DNA of 64,000 nt, from positions 34,890,362 through 34,954,361 of the forward strand of contig CM060312.1 of assembly GCA_030674185.1 (NCBI GenBank). The letters are read 5' to 3'. The DNA comes from Monoplex corrugatus (Eukaryota; Mollusca; Gastropoda; Littorinimorpha; Ranellidae). How positions within the stretch are numbered: position 1 is the first letter of the stretch; each line of letters starts with the position of its first letter. A model generated the notes under the pieces. It saw nothing but the letters and a program-made list of their open reading frames with translations. It had not been told where the DNA came from and did not search any database. The translations under genes and the position numbers were made by a program. Positions 28,860 to 64,000 of this stretch are shown one piece after another.

Positions 28860-30180
28860 CTAGGGTCACCTTTACATATTAAGAGTCATCACTGTGACCA
28901 GGGCCTGGAAAAAAGTATGGCTAGAAATTTCATTTATCATCGGCTGGGCTAGATCAGTTTTAACTTTCAGTTGGTAGATTTTTCTGTTCATTTTTAAGAT
29001 CTAAATCAGACTGCATTTCCCTCTGCGTGACTGGCTCCATTTAAGCTATTCACTTTTGACTGGTTGTTAGGTACGGAATCCCGCACTGTTCAATGCAACA
29101 GCTTATGACTCTGTGTACAGCTATGATATAGTAATTGACACTGTAAATGATCATTATACAAACGAAATTTTTGACACTTGCCCATCAAAAACATCAGAAA
29201 CAGACAGTAACAAGAAACCAACACTAAAAATAAAGGTAAACTGATCAGGTAAACGTCAAACCAATCAGATATAATCTGACAGCACCAACAAGGAAATAAA
29301 ACAGAATGTTGTCATTGTTTAACAACCAGTCTGCGCAACCGTCGTCATCAGCACCAAACACAATGAAAACTACATTTTAAACAATGTACATTTTAACCAG
29401 CCTGGCTTGAAACAAAATCTCAAATAAGGATAAACACTTAACAATTAATAATCATTTTAAAAAAAAAAAAGAAAAGATGCACCATTTTCCATAAATGGAA
29501 TACACATATAGTAGAATAATTTTCACTTCAGTTACTGTTTCTATATTCTGGGTTTTTGGATGATGCCAGTGAATTTCATAAGAAAAATATGTAATTACAT
29601 AAATAATATATAAATAAAATGAAGAAACAAATCTGTGACTTTACATGATAGCTCTATGTTCAGAACACGTAAAAGAGAATCATCTTTTCATTTTTCTTGC
29701 AAACGGACTTTTTTAAAATGTCTTCATTGTTGTCCTTATTTTAAGATGTATACAGCTTGTAAAATACAGTTTTCTCTTACCAGGTTGAAGAAAAGATATT
29801 GATTTGAAAATGTAGATTGATACCCGACTTTGCCATACTTATATATAATGAAATGATCTTTACCGCAATACTGGTGTCACTCTTTTGTAGCATTATTGAA
29901 GCTTTAACCTCTGCTGAGATCTTTGTCCAACCAGACTGTTGCCTGTCTGGCTGTCTTCACTGGAAAAATGGCAATCATGTGATGTGAGAACGTGTTTTCC
30001 ATACATCAGGAAGTTTACCTCCAATGTCTCTGTTTAGTTATAGTGCCCCTCCATTATTTCGAGATCTACTCTAATTTCCTTGAATTATGACTTTAAGGCA
30101 TCAAAATTTTCATATTTCTGTGTCCTGTTTCTTTGTACAGTGTTCTCCTACTGCTGAAAATATGCTGTTGTGGTGTTCTG
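28860..30180. other. Noncoding, nothing recognised
   Basis: AT-rich sequence without a supported exon or repeat family. Confidence 0.4.
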
Positions 30181-31545
30181 ATGTTCTTTGACTCTAGTGT
30201 CAGCACTCAGGCAATATTTTCCATGATGTTTTTGACTCTAGTGTCAGCACTCAGTATTTTCCCTGATGTTTTTTGACTCTAGTGTCAGTACTCAAGCAGT
30301 ATTTTCCATGATGTTCTTTAACTCTGGTGTCAGTACTGAGGCAGTATTTTCCATGATGTTCTTTGACTCTATAGTGTCAGCACTCAGTATTTTCCATAAT
30401 GTTCTTTGACTCTAGTGTCAGTACTCAGGCAGTATTTTCCATGATGTTCTTTAACTCTGGTGTCAGTACTCAGGCAGTATTTTCCATGATGTTCTTTGAC
30501 TCTGGTGTCAGTACTCAGTATTTTCCATGATGTTCTTTGACTCTAGTGTCAGTACTCAGTATTTTCCATAATGTTCTTTGACTCTAGTGTCAGTACTCAG
30601 TATTTTCCATGATGTTCTTTAACTCTAGTGTCAGTACTCAGGCAGTATTTTCCATGATGTTCTTTAACTCTGGTGTCAGTACTCAGGCAGTATTTTCCGT
30701 GATGTTCTTTAACTCTAGTGTCAGTACTCAGGCAGTATTTTCCATGATGTTCTTTGACTCTAGTGTCAGTACTCAGGCAGTATTTTCCATGATGTTCTTT
30801 GACTCTAGTGTCAGTACTCAGGCAGTATTTTCCATGATGTTCTTTGACTCTAGTGTCAGTACTCAGGCAGTATTTTCCATGATGTTCTTTGACTCTGGTG
30901 TCAGCACTCAGTATTTTCCATGTTCTCTGACTCTAGTGTCAGTACTCAGGCAGTATTTTCCATGATGTTCTTTGACTCTATAGTGTCAGCACTCAGTATT
31001 TTCCATGTTCTCTGACTCTAGTGTCAGTACTCAGGCAGTATTTTCCATGATGTTCTTTGACTCTAGTGTCAGTACTCAGGCAGTATTTTCCATGATGTTC
31101 TTTAACTCTAGTGTCAGTACTCAGGCAGTATTTTCCATGATGTTCTTTAACTCTGGTGTCAGTACTCAGGCAGTATTTTCCATGATGTTCTTTAACTCTA
31201 GTGTCAGTACTCAGGCAGTATTTTCCATGATGTTCTTTGACTCTAGTGTCAGTACTCAGGCAGTATTTTCCATGATGTTCTTTGACTCTAGTGTCAGTAC
31301 TCAGGCAGTATTTTCCATGATGTTCTTTGACTCTAGTGTCAGCACTCAGTACTCAGTATTTTCCATGTTCTCTGACTCTAGTCTGCACTCAGGCAGTATT
31401 TTCCATGATGTTCTTTGACTCTAGTGTCAGCACTCAGGCAGTATTTTCCATGATGTTCTTTGACTCTAGTGACAGCACTCAGGCAGTATTTTCCATGATT
31501 TTTTGACTGGAAGTGTCAGCACTCAGGCAATATCTTCCATGAATT
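30180..31545 (+). repeat. 45-bp minisatellite, about 31 units
   Basis: The unit runs GATGTTCTTTGACTCTAGTG then TCAGTACTCAGGCAGTATTTTCCAT (45 bp). Variants differ at TTTGAC/TTTAAC and CTAGTG/CTGGTG. Shorter units lack four bases (ACTCAGTATTTT), and three lack GAT at the start. Because 45 is a multiple of three, long frames stay open on the plus strand (15-residue repeat FFDSSVSTQAVFSMM), but there is no evidence that these are translated. A block of six to seven units appears twice. Confidence 0.97.
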
Positions 31546-31576
31546 CATTATCACAATCATTGCATATCATAAAGTC

Positions 31577-31607
31577 TTTTTTTTGGGGGGGGGGAGGGGG
31601 GGGGGTG
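31577..31607. repeat. Poly(G) run
   Basis: G-tract with a single A (GGGGGGAGGGGGG type), able to form a G-quadruplex; it lies just past the minisatellite. Confidence 0.85.
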
Positions 31608-32402
31608 TACCAGTTGTGATCTGAGAGTGTTGAAATACTTTTTAATTTGTGGAAAATGGCAATAAGCCTTTTTAACATGCCTCGAATATTAGGAATGGGC
31701 TTTGGGTGAATTTTTTCCCCCTAAATTTCTCCACAATCTCCATATCAAATGTATCACAACTTTCAATACTTAGATTACTAAACCGAAATTGGCCAAAAAC
31801 ATGCAGTGGTTTTTACCACATGAGTTCTGATGATTGCAGAAGCAATTATATGGGAGAGACTGCCGTAATGCCAGGCACTCATGCCAAAGAACAATCAGCC
31901 AACCACTTGTCCTGATGCAGACCATGAGAGAGGTTAAATTTTACCACCTTGGGACTGACCAACTCCAGTGAGGATCATGTCAAACAACAGAACTGGTCAA
32001 TCTACATTTTTTAATGCTACAAATAGAGCTCACCCTCAAATATTCCTTCATACAGTATTTATACAGTCTTTTTTATATAGTTTTGAATCAATGAATGTAG
32101 ATAAACTTGCAGAAATAAATATTCACATTAGTACTTTAAACATTTCAAATCAATGGCCAACATTTTAACAATACTCCCATTTGTTTTTTCCCCAAATGTA
32201 GCAAAATTTGTGTGCAAAAATTAATCCTGTTTGAACAACAAATAAACAGATCAGCCCAAATTACATTTAAAATTGTCAAATAAATGTTCTAAAAGTTGGG
32301 TTTCAGATCTTGACAAATGAAAATGAAATAAAATTGGACTTGAAGATCTTAACACTGTGTGCTTGGCTGAAGGACAGCGTAAGTAAAGAACCGAAGAACT
32401 TT

Positions 32403-32406
<4 letters not shown>

Positions 32407-32475
<69 letters not shown>
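32407..32475. repeat. (CA)n microsatellite
   Basis: About 34 CA units. Confidence 0.96.
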
Positions 32476-32478
<3 letters not shown>

Positions 32479-32736
32479 AGACATCCCTTACTCAAAATTA
32501 AGATCATTTCCTGCTAAACAAACATATTCAGAAAGTTCATCTGACCAAGGACCAAGAACCAAGTACTGAAATGTAAACAAATCGCTATGGTAATGATAAG
32601 TGTTCCAGTAACTTTGATTAGTGTTTCAGTGTAATAGGCTGAGTAATTTTCAGTGCTGGATAATTACAGGTCATGTGTGAAAAAAAACTGAACTGTGGAA
32701 ATTAAACAAAAGCAACAAAACAGACCTGGGATACAT

Positions 32737-32815
32737 CTGACCCTTTTTCTCCTTCATCCTATCTACCAGCTTCCTTGCAGAAAGCTGATAAATAATGTGA
32801 GGGAGTGAAGAGGAT
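32737..32815. mobile_element. TTAA-type palindromic MITE, copy 6, diverged inner unit
   Basis: A single inner palindrome (CACC changed to TACCAGCTTCCTTGCAGAAAGCTG) with weak ends. No outer arms. Confidence 0.55.
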
Positions 32816-33352
32816 AGAAACTATTTAAAGAAATGCAGTACAACTGTAACAATTCAAATGCACACAATGTACAGTTAAAAAACTGAAACTGTAAAAAGAT
32901 GAAGATACTATACATATCATTTCAGTTTCCAATTCCCAACCACGCCTGCTCACAGATACATACAAAGATGCAAGTACTTGTGTGTGCACACTTGTACACT
33001 GAGGCACACACTGCAAGTCATGTGCATACAAATATCCACATGGCTAGTACAACAGAATCCCAAGTAAATAAAATCAAAAATGAGACACATGCACCATTCA
33101 TTTTGTAAGGAGGAAAAGTAAAGAGTAATACTTACATATAAACAACAGGTAACTATTAAAAACTTGTGTATATGATAGTAAATGCTCCAATATTATATAT
33201 ATATGTACCAATAAGTTACCATCGGTCTGTACAGTAGGTATGATGATAGTACAATAATCCTTGTATGTATATGACTATAAAAATACACTGAATTCAAATC
33301 GCATATAAATGAAAACTGCTACAGTCGTGGGATCAAAATCTTATCGTTCAAT

Positions 33353-33435
33353 TTAACCTTTTCACCCCCTCAATCTGTCAATCAGCTTCCTGCAGGAAGC
33401 TACTGGGATAGAGTGATGGAGTAAAATGGGATTAA
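33353..33435. mobile_element. TTAA-type palindromic MITE, copy 7, solo inner unit
   Basis: An 83-bp unit from TTAACCTTTTCACCCCC to GGGATTAA with centre CAGCTTCCTGCAGGAAGCT. It lacks the outer arms, so the inner palindrome exists on its own with TTAA on both sides. Confidence 0.7.
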
Positions 33436-35307
33436 AAGAACATTCCAATCAGGTCAAACCATGCAAACATTCTCTCTTCCAGCAAGTTAGGCACTTCAGG
33501 TGGTATATGTGATCTTGAAAATGGGTTGTGTGCATACAGGCCTACACCCATTTAAATCGCATCTTGACTTCAAATGAAATTTGTGAAATGGTCTCTATAC
33601 AGCCATGTAAACAATACCAGTAATTTCCCATGAAATCTGTGACCCTTCTTGTTGGATGGGATCTAAGAAAAGCCTTCTCTATAAACAGTAATGTAGAAAT
33701 TCCTTGCAGATATATGTTTTTTTGTACAGTTGGCAGTTCAGAAAAATTCCAACATTCTGGATCATTGTGACTCAAAAAATTGGTTTGTCCTTCTTTTTAT
33801 ATATTTATCTATTTACTTATTGATCTATTAAATTGTGACCAAACAAACTGAAGTGTACCTGGTGTTACACTGGTATGACTTCCAAAAATGATCAAACACA
33901 TACAGATACCCATGCTGAGCCCGTCCTTTCAAAGCTGACCTCTGACCCACACTGTGTAAAGATCCATCCAAAATATGGTGCAGAAACCTTTACTTAAAAG
34001 TTTGTAGATTCTATAGAAAATTATTTTAATACAAAAATCTCTTAATCATAAGTGAAACTGATATAAATAGATACTAAGTCAGAAGGAATTATCATGTGCA
34101 CCAGCTTAGTAATTCAGATTAGAATGAGAAATCTGATGAGCCTATCATATCACTGCAGTAAAACAGTCATATCCACCTTCACAGAAAGGGATAGACATAA
34201 ACAAAATACAAGAAAGAAACCAAGATGGTCAAACTGTACCAAGAAATCCTTTCCCCATAGGAGCACACTGTAACACTTTTTGTAATTAAATCATCATTTT
34301 CAATATAAACCAATCCAAACTGCACTCTGTCATGGGTAGGCAGTTTTTGTATCCATGTGAACAGCTGACCCAAATTCAGGAAATACCATGACAGTGTGAT
34401 AAAATATTTCCGGCGGCTGCAGTGACTCAAAATAAATATTGCATGGGGTCATGCCCAACTAAACTTGTGCAGCTGTCAAAAGGCTTGGGTGTGTACTCCA
34501 AATCTAATTAAAGACCCACTCACTGGAAAAACAGAAGAAACAACATCCGACAAAACTACTCCCATAAATGCCTGAGAAATCAACTCTGACATTTAAAAAA
34601 ATCTGAAACAATCTTTTTCCTTTCTTTTCTCTTCTGCCCTTATCAAGACTGAGATTTAAAATGAAAGTGGACTGGCAAGACATGCAGACCCATGAAGAAC
34701 ACAGTCTGATACAACAGAAACATCCACAACCTGAATCCACAACCTGAATCCACAACCTGAATCTGACAACAACAACAACAAAAAAAGCAAGACAGGCACA
34801 TATTTTGACTATGACCTGAAGATGAGTGACTATCCAGAAACTGACTTTCGTACCTCTCTACAGAAATCAAAAGCATCAATTTCCAACTTGCAAGAGAGAC
34901 AGACATAAAATGATAACTGTTCAAAATGTATCTATGTCCACGATTTTTGAAACAGAGATTGGGGAGGAAAGATTATCAATCCAATGAACATTTTCCCAGT
35001 GATAAGACTTCACACTGGACCACCGTGACTGGAAAAATGGGTCATATCATTACTCATTTGTATTTTAAACTGAAAATTTCCCTTAACCTAACTGGACTGG
35101 AAAGGTGGTCAAAATTGGATAAACATCCATAAAGACTCCATTGTAGATTACTTATACTCAAACGGCTGCTGATATTACAGTGAAAAACCTTTGCTGAAAG
35201 TTTTATGAACTTTCAAGCTAAAACTCTGATCTAAGTATGCAGTGGGCTTGTTCTTTTTCTGGGCAGATAGACACACTATATATATATATAAATATGTAGG
35301 CCTATAA

Positions 35308-35423
<116 letters not shown>

Positions 35424-35708
35424 ATATACATATATGGAAGAAAACTCCCCAATGTTTTATTCAAAAATTACTCTTTTCAAAAATTTTGTCATCTACAATT
35501 ACATACTAAATTTATCATGCACATTCAAAATTCTTAACTTTCTGATACTTATTTAAGCAAATTTATGAACCCACAAAACATGAATCTTTAAAAGTACTTT
35601 TTAAGAAGCTGTGACATATGTGGGTCCATCTGGACTGCCCTTAATTCCTGCCTTCCTTCTCTTTTAAAAGAAAGTAGTATACATTATACACATTATATAT
35701 CTATATAG

Positions 35709-35710
<2 letters not shown>

Positions 35711-35751
<41 letters not shown>

Positions 35752-35800
35752 GTGCATGAGTGACTCTGTGTGTGTGTGTGTGTGCGCGCGCATGCGCGCC
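35711..35800. repeat. (GT)n tracts
   Basis: Two GT tracts separated by TGTGCATGAGTGACTC, the second ending in GCGCGCGCATGCGCGCC. Confidence 0.92.
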
Positions 35801-36155
35801 AAGGAAAGGAAGCTCAAGTGCAACATTTTCATTTTTGAATTTTTAAATCTTTTTAAAATTTCACAGTTTATTAATTAATATTCAAAAAAAAAAAAGAAAA
35901 AAAAAGACAATTCATCTATCATAATTTTCTATTTAGATTCATTTAAATTTTGGAATTGTATTTTTGATAATGGAAGTAACAACTCATCAAATTAATTTTC
36001 TTTCAGAAAGACTGTTTTTAGAATGCTTTCTGAAAATTAACGAGTAGATGTTAAAGACTCAAAATATGGAAAGCTTTCAATTGACCCAAATGTGAACCAT
36101 TAGATCTACCTCAAGCCACCGCTATGACTTAGGCTCCTTTTCCCATGCTGGGACA

Positions 36156-36177
36156 CACGCACAAGCACACGCACACG

Positions 36178-36222
<45 letters not shown>
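36156..36222. repeat. (CA)n-(TA)n compound microsatellite
   Basis: CA units followed by TA units, the same order as at 35308. Confidence 0.93.
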
Positions 36223-36227
<5 letters not shown>

Positions 36228-36707
36228 TTACAACATTAAAAAACTGAGCACCAAACATAACCCGCAACAAAACTGTTTAAGTCTCTCAAACACACTGATA
36301 CATATGCACTGTTCATTTGATTCATGTGTTTAGAAAAACATCACAAAATAAAACACAATTTGTTCAAAACATGGCTTCCTGAACAAAGATTTGACGGATG
36401 AATTCCTGTATGGTCCTCAAACTCAAAGAAAAAAATGTACACCCTTCTTCCCCCCAAAAAAGTAATGAACAAAAAAACAATAACAAAACACCCAACAGTA
36501 TATAGTACTGCCACAAACTGTGAATGAGGAATTGTCACCACAATATACAGAAAGAATACAATTCCAAAGAAGAGACAAACAAAACGTAAATAATGAGACA
36601 ATGAACACATGAAAAATTGTTTACTGAAAGAAAAAGAATGCTCATATCTACTAAATCAATCCTTCATTCCTTCAATGCACCCACCGTCTTCTGGATCTTC
36701 TATACCT

Positions 36708-36746
36708 TTAACCCTTTTACTCCCTAACCCTATCAACCAGCTTGTC
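36708..36746. mobile_element. TTAA-type palindromic MITE, copy 8, left half only
   Basis: TTAACCCTTTTACTCCC to CAACCAGCTT, then unrelated sequence. Confidence 0.5.
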
Positions 36747-39700
36747 CAGGCATTTGTCATCACGTGCAAGTTGCTTTGCAGAAGGGGTGCCATTTATTAT
36801 GGAATTATCCGAATCAAATCAGACTGTGATGCTTATTCCAGCAAATAAAAGCGAATAAAACAAAGCAAAAGTAAAAAAAAACCACAAACATTCTTATTCT
36901 GCATTCTCTTTTGCACAGAATAAATGTTTGATAAAATACATATGATGATCAATGGATGGTGTGAGAGTGATTACAGAGAGAAGTGTTTGTGTGCACATCA
37001 ATGTATGCGTCAAGAACAGGACGGTGGTGGAGCCGTTACAAACATGACTACCTAAAATGCTGTATGCTGTTTGTTTCTGAAATTATATACAATAAAACCA
37101 ATGTGTTAAAATACTGCATGCTATCTATTGTTAAAAATCTGGTGCTAAACGTTAATGCATATTAATATGTTATCATTAACAATATTTCTCAGATTTAGGA
37201 ATATATTACCGCTTCAATCTATTCACAAGAATTTGATGGTATAAAAAATAATGTACACTACCATTGTCGTAACCATAATTAATAACATTCAGACTTAGGA
37301 AATGATACTACAGCTTCATACAAACTGCAGTTTCAGACAAAATTGTTCATTTTCATTACACATTTACCTCCTTCTACTCCTCGTCAATCCAAAGTGAGTT
37401 TTACCTCTTTGTTAAGAATTCTGGTAAAGCCAAAATCATCAAAAGTCACAAAACCTTCGATTTAGATCCACCCCAGTATAAAACAAATGACTCTACAAAG
37501 CAATATGTTCAGTTGCTGGGACAAAAAGAATCAAACTGTGTTGACCATTAAGATCAAGTACTTATGAATTCCTTTTCCATCTGTAAAAAATATATTAATA
37601 AAACCTATCTACAAACACCATGTTTTTTTCAGATCACTATGTTTTATCCAGGTATGTTACTGATGTAATCTGACTTTCGGTTATTTTGAAATATTTCTTT
37701 CTTTCTTTTCATACTTTATTTTGTTAGTGTGGAAGTGAAGGGAAAGAAGCAGTTCAGAATCAAAGAAATGAAATGAAACAGTGTCTGAGTAATCAAAATG
37801 AACTAAAAAACAAACAATGCTATCCTTAGTCACTAAAAAGCATCCAAAACTTTTAGATTACACCAAAATATTTTCACAATCATGTAAGTAAAATCGTAAA
37901 ATCCTGAGTTTGAAAATGATAAGCTAGTGCCTAGAACTGCATACACCCAAAGACTTTCAGCAACAGAGATGGAAATAAACACCTCTCCACATTTCATAGT
38001 TGATCAATTATGTAGAAAAACTGTTCAATGAAAGTCACAGTTGAAAATGTGTAGAAAAAGAAGGAGCATGGATTCACAGATGATTCACAATTCCCTGTTC
38101 ATGTGCACCAACACAACAGCAAGAAAAAAAATGGTGTTCCCAAAGGACATTTAAAACACCAAAGTCAAAGGACAGCACGAAACAGCGTAACACAACAGAG
38201 ATCATGAATGTGACTAAATTTTTGTCATCTGCATATACCCAAGGGTTGAAGTCTCGATGAAGGAAATAACAAACAAATGTAGAGACAAACACACACAAAA
38301 AAGAAGAAAAACAAACAAATGCAGTGAGAAAGAATGGAAAAATGGCCCAATGTACAAACACACAAATGACACATAAATACAAAAAAGTGGACAAAGACAT
38401 GAACATGAGGACAAAGAAAAGTAAGACCTAAAAAAATTGCCAAGTCATACTCCTGGAGTAGAGCTGGGCTAGCAATCACCTCTCACATGACACATGCACA
38501 AATATGCACACACACACACCACAAATAATTGTCATATATGATTTTGGCAGTGCTCTCCTCTCCTCATGGCCGCAATTCCTTCCTTATGTATCCTCCCCCC
38601 TAGCACGTAGCCAGCTATACATCCGTACAGCCAGACACATTTCCCAGGTTGGAGTTCCACAGAAGGAGAAAAATGCGTGCCAAACAAAAAAGCTGGCAAA
38701 AACAAATGCATGAGCTCACAAAGGATATGACTGGTGTGAAGAGAAGTATGAACAGAAACTTCCCAGCTTTGCATGCTGCAGTCTTCAGTCTGCTTGTTGC
38801 AAGTGTAATCCCCCAACAAATTAATTTAGGCAGGTGTCATTTCTGGCTGCCATACAACACGGCTCATCAATGGGGAAGAAAACAAAAAGAAGACAGTACC
38901 ACCCCCACCCCCCAACATAAAGCAGTACATGACAATGAAAAACACCAAGTATGAACACCAGACGGATACAAAGGGAGGCACAGAACACGGTATGAGCAAA
39001 CAAGTGAAGTGGCTACAGACCAGGGTCAGCTGACACAAACAGGACGGTTGAAAAAAAATCGCACGATCATAGAAAGAGCTGCAGGTTGAAGCTTGAGGTT
39101 CAACAAAAGTAAGGCCAATGTGCAGATTGTCCCATTAGCTACAAACACCTGTACATCACCACTGGAATTTCACCAATCAGAAATAAGGCGTGCTCCTCTA
39201 CAAGGGACACAAGTACATTCTGTTTTTCTTCGCAGGTGTCTGCACAGATGTGACAAGCAGAATCCAGCCATCTGTGCTCACACTGTAGAGCAGAATGAGA
39301 TGATAGGCACACTTACTACACAGGCGATGACTTCTTCAATGCAATGTATCCTATGACATGTTCATTTCACACAAGACTATCCCATTCAAGGTGCAACGCC
39401 ACAATGAGCAGCACACGATTCACATTTGTTTCATAACTAGCATCTGCTTTCACAGCATCGCACACAGTGAAAGTCCCGTTCATTTCCTGAAAGAAACTTC
39501 TTTCATGGCACTGTATGCCATGAAAGTCCCATTCATTTTCACAGAGAGAGGCCACTTCCATGGCGTTATACACTATAAAAGTCACATTCACTTTACAGAC
39601 AAAAGACTGTTGTGACTGCAGAAAAGAAAATACACACTGCTGTCTTCTGAAGATGGAACTCCTGCATCCACAGTGGAGGTGAGAGAAAGACGACGGATGC

Positions 39701-39751
39701 AGAAGCAGATCAGGTCCATGGTGGATGAATACATATTTGTCTCTGTACACT

Positions 39752-61529
<21,778 letters not shown>

Positions 61530-62192
61530 CTGTAGACACACACACAAACAGCTTCCAGGTTAAGATTCATACAACTGATGATAGTATGCACTACAAGTAT
61601 CACGCCTGTAACACATTTGTGCCCATAAATTTCTTCATGATCCTTTGTAAGGTAGTCTTTTTGAATATATGTATATGTCTGGTACATGACTTCGCTCTGA
61701 TTTAAATTGTCAAGATTTGGTGCCATATAAATACTGTAATTATTTTATTATTATTATCATTCTGTGTCACCTGTCTCATCATGATGAATGTCCATGCCAG
61801 ACAAGATTACAGTCCCCAGATAATGTTCAGTAGTTTTGCCCACTGTTCAAAAACAATGAAGCAACCGTGGAAGAATATCTCTGAGGGGAGAAAAGAGCCT
61901 TTGGAAGACAACATCCTTTGTTCATCAAGACCACTGAATTGACCATTTGAGGTGTCTATATGCTTGAACAAAGATGAGCCCAGATTCTGTCATCTAGTGG
62001 TACAAATGAAAGAAAATTGGTTGGATACCTCAATGAACCTGCAGGTTTTGACACTAACAACTTTTCTGCTTCATCGCAGAGCCTTTCTCTGGCATGCTTT
62101 TTGTGGAGTTCATAATGCATTTGAAGAAGAAGATTTTGTGATGTTAAGTGTGTTTAAGTACATATATGTGCATTTCTCCTCTCTCTTGATTT

Positions 62193-62195
<3 letters not shown>
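61530..62195. other. CDK upstream intron sequence, nothing recognised
   Basis: No exon matching a PCTAIRE N-terminus was seen; sequence is unique-looking. Confidence 0.4.
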
Positions 62196-62197
<2 letters not shown>

Positions 62198-62233
<36 letters not shown>

Positions 62234-62239
62234 TGTGTG

Positions 62240-62270
<31 letters not shown>

Positions 62271-62272
62271 TG

Positions 62273-62362
<90 letters not shown>

Positions 62363-62363
62363 T

Positions 62364-62403
<40 letters not shown>
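62198..62403. repeat. (GT)n tract, interrupted
   Basis: About 200 bp of GT with short GGT breaks. Confidence 0.96.
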
Positions 62404-62404
<1 letters not shown>

Positions 62405-62419
62405 CGCTGCGCACGTGCG

Positions 62420-62945
62420 TGCCAGCTGACTGCACAGAGCCATATCTGGGCTATAACCATCTTAAAATGTACACCATACCTGACTGGAGAGGGGGAAAAA
62501 AGACACTTTGGAAAAGAAAATTAAGTACACATATCAATGCATTCGTGCACATAATCTAAGGAGATGCCCCCGGCATTGACCACTCCATCCAATTTATCAC
62601 CAGGGGATTTACCAAATCAATAATAACTAAGGACACTAAAACATATATATATAAACGGGCCTATGTCATTTAAAACTGCTTCTGCACATCACATTTCCTT
62701 AGAGCCAAAATAACACTGAACACATTTAACCAACTGTCAATCCTAAGAGAAAGAATGTAAAGCTTTACAGAACACAAACAAATGAATGATCCAGCAAGGC
62801 AGAAACTGATAGAAAGAAATGACAAAAAGCAAAGGAGTAAGGCAGAAACAAAGACAGTGACAGTAAAGAGGAAATTTCTGGCACAGATTTCCAGAACATG
62901 GAGATACTATTTATACTGAAAGAGCCACTAAAATTCCCACAGGGG
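62420..62945 (+). repeat. Dispersed repeat, unexpanded copy
   Basis: Starts CCAGCTGACTGCACAGAGCC. It shares ATCAATGCATT, ACTCCA-AATTTATCA, ACTAAAACATA, AACGGGCCTA, CAGCAAGGCAGAAA and TTTCCAGAAC with 50750-51880 in the same order. It holds only one degenerate equivalent of the 31-bp unit (62637-62670). Confidence 0.8.
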
Positions 62946-63040
62946 AATGGCATGTAGATCTGTAGGTCTAGATATAAGTGCTATGCATTGCTTCATGTGT
63001 GTATCACGGTATGTATACAGTGGAGTCCACCTACAACGAA

Positions 63041-63052
63041 ACACACACACAC

Positions 63053-63103
<51 letters not shown>

Positions 63104-63116
63104 CACACACACACTC
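63041..63116. repeat. (CA)n microsatellite
   Basis: About 36 CA units with two breaks. Confidence 0.96.
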
Positions 63117-63119
63117 CAC

Positions 63120-64000
63120 CCTCTTTCGATCCATCACCATTCCTACAAATCTAAAATTCACATAAACCAGAATCTCCATGTGTGCATTTCACATTATCCC
63201 CACTCTGAAAGCTAATACTCATTATGTCCAATCTTCCCCTCAGATTCTTAAAACTCTAAACCGCTTACAAGATAAATAAGGAAGTAAAATTGCAAAGCCC
63301 AATAACTATTTCAAAGCATCTGACAGCAACGGAAATTGACAGCATTAGAAGACCAGGATCTTCTTTCCCATAATGCTTAACAACACAAAAATCAATTCAT
63401 GTTACGAAAACACCATAATCTTATAAAAAATGCTGGTACACTACTGATTAATCTGACGATGAAAACTAATGGTTAATATGTTGAAATGAACTGAATTGAA
63501 AGAAATCATTGTGTTTTTTCAACAGAATGAAGAAAGATCTATTGCGCTGTTTTTCAACATGATGATGAAGACTTTCTTGTGTTTCTTTTACGACATTATA
63601 ATTAGTACATGTATATCATAGTTGTCGAAGAGGTGTGCAATCATTTCACAGCTACAAAAATCTGTGGTCTGGTCTAAAGCCATGTGCAGAGTGCAGTATT
63701 CTGTAATTTTGTGGCGTTTGCTGCTGCCAACCATAAGTTGTATTGTGGCCATGGAAATGCTGCAGAACAAGCCCTCCAAAAAGTTGAAATAAAATAAGCA
63801 TGACTGGCGATTTTATTTCTACTTTTTGTGTGTGTGGTAATACAAGGCTGATGTGACGCATCTTGTGTGTTGACTTGGGTCTGCATGCTTGGCCCATGAA
63901 AGAGGGATAGGCATCATAATGGACAATGACAATTCAAAGTCTATCAAAGGATACTGGGCTGTATCAGACCACGTTTTACTAGTTAGATTGATTGGGGGCA
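63120..64000. other. Right edge, nothing recognised
   Basis: No supported coding region. A CDK 5' exon could lie beyond the edge. Confidence 0.4.

Noticed and set aside
30609..31418. Frames of 118 and 137 codons with a 15-residue repeat as a secreted repeat protein
   Set aside because: They arise because the minisatellite unit is 45 bp. Shorter units break the frame, and no signal peptide or flanking gene is seen.

Overview
The window is an animal (metazoan) nuclear segment. It has widely spaced short exons with GT/AG introns, spliceosomal and Mediator proteins of animal type, non-LTR, DIRS-like, hAT-like and piggyBac-like elements, tRNA-derived SINE-like repeats and an extreme load of (CA)n/(GT)n tracts. 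Protein and repeat style suggest a lophotrochozoan, most likely a mollusc; the class cannot be settled from sequence alone.

Three host genes are supported, all by exon-level protein similarity with matching intron phases. (1) SNRPF (Sm protein F), minus strand, coding exons at 10894-10899, 6898-7023 and 5595-5659; the last coding exon was not found. (2) MED20, plus strand, complete in four exons between 13232 and 20962 (about 209 aa). SNRPF and MED20 start head-to-head about 2.3 kb apart. (3) A PCTAIRE-type cyclin-dependent kinase (CDK16/17/18, most like CDK17), minus strand, thirteen coding exons from 61529 down to the stop at 39752; the N-terminus lies beyond the right edge. Exon 4 carries a one-base frame anomaly.

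Layout: 0.2-2.2 kb, a dead LINE interrupted by two DNA transposons; 2.2-5.4 kb, noncoding; 5.4-10.9 kb, SNRPF and its introns; 11-13 kb, dispersed repeats; 13.2-21 kb, MED20; 21-22.2 kb, degenerate repeats downstream of MED20; 22.9-25.9 kb, two piggyBac-type remnants; 27-28.4 kb, a LINE remnant; 30.2-31.5 kb, a 45-bp minisatellite; 31.6-39.7 kb, noncoding; 39.7-61.5 kb, the CDK gene with introns holding a DIRS-like remnant, several LINE ends, a 31-bp tandem array and long dinucleotide tracts.

Across the window runs a family of TTAA-bounded palindromes (at least eleven loci) that looks like a piggyBac-type MITE inserted inside another copy of itself. I see no operon-like or evidently new multi-gene system. 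The most notable items are repeat dynamics (nested MITEs, a 31-bp expansion in one copy of a dispersed repeat, a decayed duplication of a MED20 exon end), the CDK exon anomaly, and a possible ancient SNRPF-CDK17 linkage.
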